A stretch of DNA of 33,074 nucleotides from positions 1-33,074 of the forward strand of contig CACGIE010000014.1 of NCBI GenBank assembly GCA_902573015.1. The letters run 5' to 3'. Position numbers and translations under genes: made by a program. The notes under the pieces are model-generated. The model was not told the origin of the DNA and ran no database searches. It saw nothing but the letters and a program-made list of their open reading frames with translations. Positions 15,594-22,574 of the stretch are shown here, one piece after another (position 1 is the first letter of the stretch; each line of letters starts with the position of its first letter). The DNA comes from an uncultured Candidatus Poseidoniales archaeon (GTDB lineage: Archaea > Thermoplasmatota > Poseidoniia > Poseidoniales > Thalassarchaeaceae).

Positions 15594-16262
15594 TTACCTA
15601 AATAAAGCATTATAATTTGTAGGTCTACCTAAAGTATTCATTACATTACTTTGTAAAGTATTAGGTAGAGCAGGTGCGCCTAAACCCATGTATCCAACAG
15701 TTTGTGGAATAACATAGTTAGGTTTTGTCTTTGCAATAGCCTGTCCTGTAAATAAGTTTTTACCTGTTACGCTTGCTTCGGCAGCATACGCATTAGCTGC
15801 TGTACCTATAGCAGCCGCTACAATATTAGGCTTTTGTCCTCTTGGCATACTATTGATTCTGTTTTTCATTGTGGCGTTTACGCCAATAATTTCATCGTCA
15901 ATCTGGTCTAGTGTCATAGCTAAGTTACTAGATATAATAGTTTTTGCACGTAGTTTTCGTGCTTCTACACCCTCTAACTTTATAGCTTCTGTTTGTCCTG
16001 CTACTCCTGATTCACCAGATACTACTTTTCGTGTTTCAGCTTCTTCTAGTGCTGCTATTTCTAATTCAAAGTTTTTACCAGCAGCAGCCTCGGTTTCTTG
16101 TATAGCTCTTTTATTTAATGAAGCTACAGTATCATCTCTTGCTCTAGCTGATTCCTGCCAGTTACGTTCATACTCAGCTTCTTTTTGTTTATATTGATTG
16201 TTAGCGTCTAAGAAACCTACTACACCTTGACCAATCATCAATGCGGTATATGGGTCAATCAT
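15594..16262 (-). CDS. Internal virion protein (T7 gp14-like)
   Basis: A 222-residue protein, compared with 196 for T7 gp14, which is ejected into the outer membrane at infection. It has a mildly hydrophobic start (TALMIGQGVVGFLDAN), a long charged helix (YKQKEAEYERNWQESARARD), then the family segment VVSGESGVAGQTEAI and a small-residue region (NIVAAAIGTAANAYAAEA). It lies between the gp13- and gp15-like genes, exactly as in T7. It overlaps the gp13-like stop by a few bases. The order and the SGESGVAGQT motif together make the call solid. Confidence 0.85.
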   Translation of the reverse strand: MIDPYTALMIGQGVVGFLDANNQYKQKEAEYERNWQESARARDDTVASLNKRAIQETEAAAGKNFELEIAALEEAETRKVVSGESGVAGQTEAIKLEGVEARKLRAKTIISSNLAMTLDQIDDEIIGVNATMKNRINSMPRGQKPNIVAAAIGTAANAYAAEASVTGKNLFTGQAIAKTKPNYVIPQTVGYMGLGAPALPNTLQSNVMNTLGRPTNYNALFR

Positions 16263-16719
16263 TGTCTATCCTCACAAATTCTAAGAAGGGTTTGTTACCC
16301 ACTCCCCATGTCTCATGTCGTTTAATAAATGTAAAGCCTACAAATTTTAGCCAATTAATAGCTACCTTATACTCTGCATCTACAGCGTTTGTTAGTAGGG
16401 GGTACTTCTTGTTTATCTCTGCTATCCACTTACGTGAACCACGTAGGAAAGGTAGCCATATCTTTGTTATAGGTGGAGAAGTAAGAAGCCACACAACTCC
16501 TGTCATATTGTCTTCTTTACATACACCATATATTCCTGCTATCTCTTCTGTATCGTCAACAATAATTGTCCAACATTCTTCAGAGTTGTCAAAACTTTCT
16601 TGTAACGCTTGTTCAGGGCTACCATGTGAGGCTGTAACCTCTTCTGCGTCCTCTGGTCTTAGATTATGTTTTAACCAATCAACGTCAGTTTGAGTACTCT
16701 TCCTCACATGACCCTTCAT
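16255..16719 (-). CDS. Internal virion protein gp13-like (DUF2833/GNAT-like fold)
   Basis: A 154-residue protein from ATG 16719. The N-terminus holds RPEDAEEVTASHGSPEQALQ, the signature I associate with the DUF2833/T7 gp13 family. The remainder resembles a small GNAT-like domain (CWTIIVDDTEEIAGIYGVC; AINWLKFVGFTFIKRHETWG). In T7, gp13 is needed for proper core or virion assembly. A longer frame starts at 16779 but would overlap the tail tube gene by 60 bases. The chosen ATG has AGGAG six bases upstream and overlaps that gene's stop as TAATG. Whether the acetyltransferase fold is active is unknown. Confidence 0.85.
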   Translation of the reverse strand: MKGHVRKSTQTDVDWLKHNLRPEDAEEVTASHGSPEQALQESFDNSEECWTIIVDDTEEIAGIYGVCKEDNMTGVVWLLTSPPITKIWLPFLRGSRKWIAEINKKYPLLTNAVDAEYKVAINWLKFVGFTFIKRHETWGVGNKPFLEFVRIDND

Positions 16720-19055
16720 TACATTCTCCTTGAACGTAGTGTATAGAACCCTTCCCACTCTGCGCTTTGAAAAACGCAAGGAAGATGATTATCACTTTCT
16801 AGTACTATCTCTGTGTCTGCGTTACCTACTACACCAAACTCGTAAGCACCACTATCAATAGCAGCTTTATTTAGTAAGTTAGTAGCACCACCTACTATGC
16901 GTCCTGTAAAGGTACGTGTGTAAGTAGTACGTCTAGCAGGTGTAGTTTTAACAGTAAAGAAACCTGTGTCGTTGTAAACTACAGACCAATTACGAATACG
17001 TAGGTCTGCTGTAGTAACAGGATTATTATTTATCTTAGGTACAGGTTCAGAGAACTGGTATTTAAATGTAAATGGTACACCAGCATATACTTTTTCACCA
17101 GCAGATAGTTTACCTGCTACAGCCGACAAAGCTATTATGCTACCGTCTTGTGCAATATACTTAGTATTACCATCTGTATAGGGTACAGTAGTTAGTCCTG
17201 ATGTTTCTAGTTGTACTCGTCTGTCTAGGTGTATAGAAAAGCTACCATCTGTATAGGAAGATGCCTCATCTACTGATAGGTTAATACGTTCTAAGAATAA
17301 ATTAGTACCTCGTTTAATTAGTAGGTAGATATCTGCTCTGTTAAATGATAGACCTATAACATCACCATTAAATACCCATCGTGACCAAGATGCTTGTAGT
17401 TTTTCTCTACCTTGCCAGTAGTATCTATATACGTAGAACGCCTGTGCATCGTCAGAGGATTGTAGTATGAGCATGTCTTCGTTAGAAGATGCTTGAATGT
17501 TTGTTACTTCACCATCAATGTACTCAGGTACGTGTGCTGTAATCTCACTAGCATCATTAGTATCTGTATCAGTATCTACAAAGTATTCCCACATACCAGA
17601 CCAAGCACCACGTTTAGAAGCAAAGTATACGTACTTACCAGCCTGTGCTGGTTTAGCTCGTAGTGACGCCTCAAACTCTGTGGTGTTAGCTACGTTTACA
17701 GTTTCTGGTGTAAGTACAGGGTCTCCTGTTAGCTTGAACTGTGTTAAGTCAGAGAAGAGCAATAGTGCTTCGTTAAATGGTACAGCATGTTTAAGTATAC
17801 TAACTTTATTAGAGGACACAGCCACATCAATGGGGTCACTATCTACAATTGTTAGTACTGACTTACGAAAGAAATCAAACGATAAAAACTCACCTGCACG
17901 AGATAAGATTACATTTTCATCTGCTAGTAATCCCAATCTATTTCGGTGAAAGAATATATCTGCAATAGTAAATCCTTCAAAAGATGGAAAAGGATTAGTA
18001 GCATCATCACCTACTTTTCTTTCTGTGTATGTTGCGACATCAAAAGTAAAGTTAGCACTTGCATCTTTAGTTAGTTTGTGTGGCATTGTAGCAGCATTTA
18101 AGTTAATTAGAATATTAGGCTCTACTGTTTCTTTCCACACACCATTGTTAAATTTAACATAGAAATCGTCTTGTGCTTTCTGATTATCACCTGCCACTTT
18201 TATGACAAAATCATTTGGAGATTCTACAGGTAGTTTTTTAAAATCAGGTGTTTCATCTTTAAATACGAGTAAGTGGTCTCCACCATGCGAATCACCTACC
18301 TCTACTTGGAAGTCTGTAGTGTTAGTAGATTGAATATGTAGTACAGAACCATAACGAGTAATTGTGATGCCAGTAACAGCAGAGCCATTTGTAATGTTAT
18401 CATAATAACTTGTAGCTACTGTTGAACTAGAAAACGTACTTAAGTTTTGTGCTATAATGTCAGTAGATGCACCACGTTCTGCGTTTTGTGCGGCTCCTGT
18501 GCTACTTTGTGTACTAGACTTTGTAGCAAATTCTACAGTACTAGTACTAGAACCTTTGGTAATTACTAGTCGATAGGTAGAAGAATAATCAGCTTGCTTA
18601 ACATATACTAGAGCTTCTGGATTACGTGTAGGTGATGTCGTAGCAGCTTTGGCTACTGTAGTGTTTTTATTTACAATAAAGGTAGCATCAGCAATAGACA
18701 CTGCTGCTAGTTCTTGGCTAGGGTCAGTCAATCCATTTAGGTAAGAAGATGCGTTGTTAGTAACAGTACGAGATGTACCGTTTTTATCAAACACACGAAT
18801 AGTACCTGCTGTGTCAATCACTAGAGAATAAAACTCATTCTCATCTCTACGAATAGTATGTATAAATGCTTTGTCAAGATTAGATATAGTTCCTAAATCA
18901 GCCACGTGCTGTGTGCTAGGACGTTTAGACAAACCTGATACCACACTAGACAATCCATTCTCTTGTAACTCTGCCTGTGTATTTAGGCGTAGAGAAGGTG
19001 GCTGTTGAGATACCCCATTGATAAGGTTGGGAATAGATTGACTGATGAGTGCCAT
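16719..19055 (-). CDS. Tail tubular protein B (T7 gp12-like)
   Basis: A 778-residue nozzle protein, close to T7 gp12 (794). The N-terminus SQSIPNLINGVSQQPPSLRL, followed by QAELQENGLSSVVSGLSKRP, is the diagnostic start of this family. Later segments such as FHRNRLGLLADENVILSRAG and the alanine-poor, beta-rich remainder fit the gp12 propeller. It forms the distal tail tube beneath tail tube A and carries the fibres. The ATG overlaps the preceding stop as TAATG, with AGGAG eight bases upstream. Confidence 0.96.
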   Translation of the reverse strand: MALISQSIPNLINGVSQQPPSLRLNTQAELQENGLSSVVSGLSKRPSTQHVADLGTISNLDKAFIHTIRRDENEFYSLVIDTAGTIRVFDKNGTSRTVTNNASSYLNGLTDPSQELAAVSIADATFIVNKNTTVAKAATTSPTRNPEALVYVKQADYSSTYRLVITKGSSTSTVEFATKSSTQSSTGAAQNAERGASTDIIAQNLSTFSSSTVATSYYDNITNGSAVTGITITRYGSVLHIQSTNTTDFQVEVGDSHGGDHLLVFKDETPDFKKLPVESPNDFVIKVAGDNQKAQDDFYVKFNNGVWKETVEPNILINLNAATMPHKLTKDASANFTFDVATYTERKVGDDATNPFPSFEGFTIADIFFHRNRLGLLADENVILSRAGEFLSFDFFRKSVLTIVDSDPIDVAVSSNKVSILKHAVPFNEALLLFSDLTQFKLTGDPVLTPETVNVANTTEFEASLRAKPAQAGKYVYFASKRGAWSGMWEYFVDTDTDTNDASEITAHVPEYIDGEVTNIQASSNEDMLILQSSDDAQAFYVYRYYWQGREKLQASWSRWVFNGDVIGLSFNRADIYLLIKRGTNLFLERINLSVDEASSYTDGSFSIHLDRRVQLETSGLTTVPYTDGNTKYIAQDGSIIALSAVAGKLSAGEKVYAGVPFTFKYQFSEPVPKINNNPVTTADLRIRNWSVVYNDTGFFTVKTTPARRTTYTRTFTGRIVGGATNLLNKAAIDSGAYEFGVVGNADTEIVLESDNHLPCVFQSAEWEGFYTLRSRRM

Positions 19056-19639
19056 TAGAAAGTTCTCCTACCCTGCCTATCAATAATACTAAATGTATCA
19101 TAGTTATCAAATATGTTGTGGTCATCAGCAGCCTTGTCAAACTCTTTGAGTTCAAACATTGCTCGTTCTTCATCACGTATCTGAAAGTCGTGAAGAGTGT
19201 TAGACCCAACAATACGGTCTTGGAATATTCTTGTTGCTCTGAGTGTAATATATCTTTTAGCTACCTCAGGCAAATCATTAAAAGTTAATTGAACCACTAC
19301 ATCCAAATTAGTGTTTGCTCCAATGTTAAATGTATGGTTTTTTCTGTCATACATTTTTAAGCCGCGCTGAACTAAGTCAGGGCTTTCTGCTTCTAGTGTA
19401 GCGTCAGCACGTAGGATATCTGTACCTAGTATTATGTTTCCACTAGTATCTGGTGCAAAGGATTTATTTAGTTCTGTGTTAAAGTGCCAGCCCATTGACT
19501 GTACTTCTCTGTCTACAGTGTTAAGTATAGTCTCTGCTATTTCGGCCTCAACCAAACCAGAGGAAAGGCTGTTGACAGGTGCTTCACCTATCGCAGAGAG
19601 CATAGTGTTTACTGCATCTAGTTGGGTTGTTGTTGCCAT
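19055..19639 (-). CDS. Tail tubular protein A (T7 gp11-like)
   Basis: A 194-residue gatekeeper of the head-tail junction, nearly the length of T7 gp11 (196). The start (TTTQLDAVNTMLSAIGEAPV) and the following LVEAEIAETILNTVDREVQS and GWHFNTE segments are typical of the family. The C-terminal part includes RYITLRATRIFQDRIVGS and a charged tail. It sits directly before tail tube B and shares a TAATG overlap with it, so the two should be made in a coupled way. Confidence 0.96.
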   Translation of the reverse strand: MATTTQLDAVNTMLSAIGEAPVNSLSSGLVEAEIAETILNTVDREVQSMGWHFNTELNKSFAPDTSGNIILGTDILRADATLEAESPDLVQRGLKMYDRKNHTFNIGANTNLDVVVQLTFNDLPEVAKRYITLRATRIFQDRIVGSNTLHDFQIRDEERAMFELKEFDKAADDHNIFDNYDTFSIIDRQGRRTF

Positions 19640-19650
19640 CTTGTTTTACC

Positions 19651-19908
19651 TTATGCTTGCCACTTGACCTTGTTAGCCCAATAAGCCGCACTAGTCTCAC
19701 CTTTAGCTATATTTCTAGCATGGCGAGATTTAAACTTTTTGCGTTGTGATGCGCTTTGATTGGTCTTTGCGCCTTGTTCCCCAAACCTTTTTAGTATAGG
19801 GTCTTTTTTTGTGCCAATAAGAACAGCATGGGACTTTGTTTTATGATTAGGTGTTCTGATTGGAATACGTAAACCTTTAAATGTGTGTCCACCACGCTCT
19901 ATGGTCAT
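19651..19908 (-). CDS. Small basic protein, marine-phage type (KSRHARNIAKG motif)
   Basis: An 85-residue, Lys/Arg-rich protein between the capsid and tail tube genes. The C-terminal phrase FKSRHARNIAKGETSAAYWA followed by NKVKW is one I recognise from many marine phages, usually annotated as hypothetical. The N-terminal half carries KDPILKRFGEQGAK. The charge suggests contact with DNA or RNA, or a capsid-lumen role. T7 has nothing in this place. It starts a few bases after the stop of a 39-residue gene. Function is unknown. Confidence 0.8.
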   Translation of the reverse strand: MTIERGGHTFKGLRIPIRTPNHKTKSHAVLIGTKKDPILKRFGEQGAKTNQSASQRKKFKSRHARNIAKGETSAAYWANKVKWQA

Positions 19909-19909
19909 G

Positions 19910-20029
19910 TTACTTCTTCTTCTTTTTATACTTGTTAATCATAGGTTTGCCTGTTTTTTCAGCTTCTTTTTTAGCCGCAGCCATACCTGTTTTTGTGTAC
20001 GAATATTTTTTACCTGCTACATTTGGCAT
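19910..20029 (-). CDS. 39-residue lysine-rich protein
   Basis: A short frame from ATG 20029 to TAA 19912-19910. It begins MPNVAGKKYSYTKTGMAAAK, continues through KKEAEKTGKP, and ends in KYKKKKK, so about 40 percent of residues are basic. Very similar small proteins (G-K-K-x-Y-T-K-x-G-M-A-A-A-K-K) are, from memory, widespread in marine phages. It fills the space between two similar basic genes with only a few spare bases on either side. Its composition fits a nucleic-acid-associated peptide, but no function is known to me. Confidence 0.7.
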   Translation of the reverse strand: MPNVAGKKYSYTKTGMAAAKKEAEKTGKPMINKYKKKKK

Positions 20030-20031
20030 GA

Positions 20032-20268
20032 TTAAGTCCTATACTGTCTAGTTTTCTTTGCAATTTTTAGTGGTTGACGTACATGCTGTTTGCCTTTACG
20101 CTTACCTTCTCGTTTAGCTTTGGTTGTTGCCGCATACTCCGCAGCACTCAAACTTTTTATAGCTGCTGAAGGCAAGTACCTTTCTCCAGTTACAGAGGAT
20201 TTTTTTCCAGATTTTGTTCGCCATTTTTGCTTTGTCCAATTCTTTAAACTTTGCTGTGGTGGCTTCAT
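20032..20268 (-). CDS. Small basic conserved protein (KQKWRTKSGKKSS type)
   Basis: A 78-residue basic protein. The segment NWTKQKWRTKSGKKSSVTGE, then RYLPSAAIKSLSAAEYAATT, is a conserved signature I recognise from marine phages and some large DNA viruses. I believe it is filed as DUF5872, but cannot confirm that here. The end (KHVRQPLKIAKKT-like, QYRT) is basic. It overlaps the stop of the upstream basic gene by four bases. It is one of four such genes in a row behind the capsid gene. Biochemical role unknown. Confidence 0.8.
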   Translation of the reverse strand: MKPPQQSLKNWTKQKWRTKSGKKSSVTGERYLPSAAIKSLSAAEYAATTKAKREGKRKGKQHVRQPLKIAKKTRQYRT

Positions 20269-20459
20269 GTTGTATAGCCCCCACCTGCTTTACGATAACG
20301 TGACGCAAGCAACTGAGCTTTTCTTGCTGACCATTGTCCAGCGTTACCGCCTTTTGTGCCAGCTTTAATTTGATTAAAAAGTCGCTTACGCATTGTAGGT
20401 TTTGTATAATTACCTGCCTCGTTTACACGAGACTTCTTTTTAACTTTTAATTTTTCCAT
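20265..20459 (-). CDS. Small basic conserved protein (EAGNYTKP type)
   Basis: A 64-residue basic protein with the conserved phrase VNEAGNYTKPTMRKRLFNQI, then KAGTKGGNAGQWSARKAQLL, which I recognise from small hypothetical proteins of marine phages. It has no hydrophobic span. The gene begins four bases after the T-tract of the capsid terminator and I see no Shine-Dalgarno element in the bases before the ATG. Its expression would depend on read-through of the terminator. It could bind nucleic acid, judging by charge only. Confidence 0.8.
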   Translation of the reverse strand: MEKLKVKKKSRVNEAGNYTKPTMRKRLFNQIKAGTKGGNAGQWSARKAQLLASRYRKAGGGYTT

Positions 20460-20462
20460 GAT

Positions 20463-20497
20463 AATAAAAAGAGAGAGGCTCTAGAAACCTCTCCCTC
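20463..20497 (-). terminator. Intrinsic terminator after the capsid gene
   Basis: On the minus strand GGGAGAGG pairs with CCTCTCTC (arms at 20488-20495 and 20471-20478; 8 pairs, one G-U). The loop has 9 bases and the stem is followed at once by TTTTTATTAT. It lies between the capsid stop and the first small basic gene. T7 terminator Tphi occupies the same place after gene 10, so partial read-through is expected to set lower expression of the tail genes. Confidence 0.85.
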
Positions 20498-20509
20498 TCC
20501 TTAATCTAC

Positions 20510-21628
20510 TTAGGCGTACTCAAGAAGAGCAATCGCAGAAGCAGGACGTAGGACGTTGTGTCCCATTGCGTACTTAGCAACCATCAGTGTACCCTGACGA
20601 TTAATCTGGTACTCAGATTCCATACCCAAGTCAAGGAGCTTGACTGTAGCTACAGCTTCAGGAGTAAAGACAAAGCCACGAATACGTGCTGCGAGAGCCA
20701 CCATGTCTACGCTATCTACGTTAGCAGTAGGTAGGTCATAGTGAGTAGTGCGGCCTGAACCAGCAGTATTAGCCAGTGGTGCATTGTCGGAAGTCTTACC
20801 TTCGTTAGCATCACCACCAGTAAAGTTCACATACAGGTTAGATACGTCAACATGGTTTGACATCAGAACAGGCATACCAGCAATATTTGGTACTACTGCA
20901 TTTGAAATAGAACCATTACCACCAAAGTCTCGATTCATGTAGACCAGCTTATTACCATCGGTAACATCTAGCAGAGCGTAGTACTGGTCAGGCGGAAGAA
21001 CAACACAAGCACCATCAGTAGGTATGTTTTTCTTCTCAAACTCTTTCTTCGCATTGAAGATAGCTTGTGCAAGGTCAGTTGCAACAAGGTCATCAGCAGC
21101 GTTATCGCCAATAATCACGTTATCTGTAAAGTCTTCTTCAGTAAAAGCCTTATAGTCTTGGATAAGACCAGCAGCACGTGTAGCATTAGTTGACAGAGCA
21201 GCTTTAACAAGCATACGAGCTACGTTCTTATCTGCTTCGTTAGCTAGTGCAATACCAGCTTCCTTAGAGTAGATTGAACGAACATCGTAGTGGTTAATTG
21301 CTTCGTCAATGTTTGCGATAAACTGAGAGCTAATCAGCAAATCATCAATGGAAACAATGCGTTCACCTGCACGAATTGCTCCACCAGTAATCTCATTTCC
21401 AGGGGTCAGGTACTCTGCTGATGCACGTCCTGTCATTGGAAATGATGCGGATTTACCTTTGGAAATAGTACGAGTACGCACTTTATCCATAAGGACTTTC
21501 TTTTCCTCAAAGGCAGTCAGAACCTCTCCAGCATACAGCTTAAGAAAGAGGTCACGAACGTCACCTGTGAGGTTATTTTGGCCTTGAAAGCTTACGCTAT
21601 AGGCCGGATTTGAAGCGGCTGAAGCCAT
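20510..21628 (-). CDS. Major capsid protein (T7 gp10A-like)
   Basis: A 372-residue HK97-fold shell protein, a little longer than T7 gp10A (345). The N-terminal arm (DVRDLFLKLYAGEVLTAFEE) and the P-domain and E-loop region are as in this family. The E-loop region includes SKGKSASFPMTGRASAEYLT then PGNEI. The C-terminal AKYAMGHNVLRPASAIAL is also typical. I chose ATG 21628: GAGGTG lies just before it, and the GTG at 21637 that would add three residues is part of this ribosome-binding site. The gene has its own 190-base leader with hairpins and is followed by a strong terminator, so it should be the most abundant late product. Confidence 0.97.
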   Translation of the reverse strand: MASAASNPAYSVSFQGQNNLTGDVRDLFLKLYAGEVLTAFEEKKVLMDKVRTRTISKGKSASFPMTGRASAEYLTPGNEITGGAIRAGERIVSIDDLLISSQFIANIDEAINHYDVRSIYSKEAGIALANEADKNVARMLVKAALSTNATRAAGLIQDYKAFTEEDFTDNVIIGDNAADDLVATDLAQAIFNAKKEFEKKNIPTDGACVVLPPDQYYALLDVTDGNKLVYMNRDFGGNGSISNAVVPNIAGMPVLMSNHVDVSNLYVNFTGGDANEGKTSDNAPLANTAGSGRTTHYDLPTANVDSVDMVALAARIRGFVFTPEAVATVKLLDLGMESEYQINRQGTLMVAKYAMGHNVLRPASAIALLEYA

Positions 21629-21821
21629 CTTATTCACCTCATTATGTTTAAGTTAAAGTTAGTGCCTCAACTTTACTATACTTTCGCCAACAGATTGTCC
21701 CTCGCAAGGGGTCAGGGTTATTCGTGCTTAGTAACTTTGAGAATAGGGTTGCCCCTTTTAAATACACCAGCTAGATGTACTTAAAAGGAGAGGGGGACGA
21801 ACCCCCTGCTCCCAACAACAA
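21629..21821 (-). promoter_or_regulatory. Capsid leader with four hairpins
   Basis: The longest intergenic stretch here (193 bases). Reading in the transcript direction I see four inverted repeats. The first is a GC-rich hairpin (arms 21802-21807 and 21791-21796, loop TTCGT) just after the scaffold stop. The second has a 13-pair stem (21776-21788 with 21754-21766, one G-U, 9-base loop). The third is a short CCCT/AGGG hairpin (21699-21710). The fourth is an AAAGTT/AACTTT hairpin (21655-21660 with 21669-21674). The first may attenuate transcription; the others could serve RNA processing or stability of the capsid message. No frame worth calling is present. Confidence 0.6.
21680..21704 (-). promoter_or_regulatory. 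Weak third copy of the candidate phage promoter
   Basis: On the minus strand this reads GGGACAATCTGTTGGCGAAAGT (in two parts: GGGACAATCTGTT and GGCGAAAGT). The 3' part, TTRGCGAAAGT, matches the element at 24776-24800, but the upstream half is only loosely similar. It lies about 50 bases before the capsid ATG, where T7 has promoter phi10. The match could be chance, so I give it low confidence. Confidence 0.35.
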
Positions 21822-22571
21822 TTAGAACAGGCTAGAACGAGCAAGCTTATCAGCTACCTGTTGCCTGTAGGCAGGGTCTTTACTGTATCTAGGGTCACTC
21901 ATAGCAGCAGTGAGTTCCGCATTGCTTTCAAAACGCCCACCAGAGGATACAGTACCTGTACTACCTTGCATAAGGGAAGGTTCTGCCTCTGAACGATAAC
22001 GAGCGTTAAGACCTTGTATTGCAAGCCTAATCATGCTAGGGTCTTGCGTTTCCATTGTTGTATTAAAGGCATCAACTTCACTCTCAGGTAGTGCGTCTGA
22101 TGCCCATGAAATCATCTGTTCGTATTCCTGTTGACCGCCAACTACATCGTACATTTCAGATGTAACTTGTGTGGCAAGAGCGTCCTGTCCTTGTATCCAT
22201 GTGTCTACAATTCCACGAGAAAAACCAGCTTGTTCTAATGCTGCATAAGCATCAGTAGATAACTCACCAGTTTCTGCGTACTCTTGTTGGAATACATCAA
22301 AGTCTAAACCATTGGCATCTAGAAGCTCAGATACTTCTGAGGCAGTTTCCTGTCCTGTAACTTCTGCTTCTTCTTCCTCTTGACCTTGACCTAGCTTACT
22401 CTCTAACTCTGAGTATGCTTTAGCCATGTCCTCTGCTGATTTAAACTTTTCAGGTAGCCACTCAGGACGTTCAGGGTCTTGCTGACTACCTTCTACTTTC
22501 TCAAGCATTTCTTTAACATGCTCTTGAGATTCAGCCTCAGGTTCTTGATAAGTGTTAATAGCTTCTGCCAT
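21822..22571 (-). CDS. Scaffolding / capsid assembly protein (T7 gp9-like)
   Basis: A 249-residue acidic, Gln/Glu-rich helical protein (T7 gp9 has 307). It shows PERPEWLPEKFKSAEDMAKA followed by YSELESKLGQ, the segment typical of T7-like scaffolds, and a C-terminal helix-rich end (DPAYRQQVADKLARSSLF) that should contact the capsid protein. It is placed between portal and capsid genes. The ATG has GGAG six bases upstream, in the end of the portal gene. It directs procapsid assembly and leaves before DNA packaging. Confidence 0.93.
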   Translation of the reverse strand: MAEAINTYQEPEAESQEHVKEMLEKVEGSQQDPERPEWLPEKFKSAEDMAKAYSELESKLGQGQEEEEAEVTGQETASEVSELLDANGLDFDVFQQEYAETGELSTDAYAALEQAGFSRGIVDTWIQGQDALATQVTSEMYDVVGGQQEYEQMISWASDALPESEVDAFNTTMETQDPSMIRLAIQGLNARYRSEAEPSLMQGSTGTVSSGGRFESNAELTAAMSDPRYSKDPAYRQQVADKLARSSLF

Positions 22572-22574
22572 TTA

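Noticed and set aside
16241-16693. 150-codon plus-strand frame
   Set aside because: It is antisense to the gp13-like gene, with low-complexity Ser/Leu-rich sequence and no ribosome-binding context.
17497-17949. 150-codon plus-strand frame
   Set aside because: It is antisense to tail tube B, whose motifs and length are complete on the minus strand.
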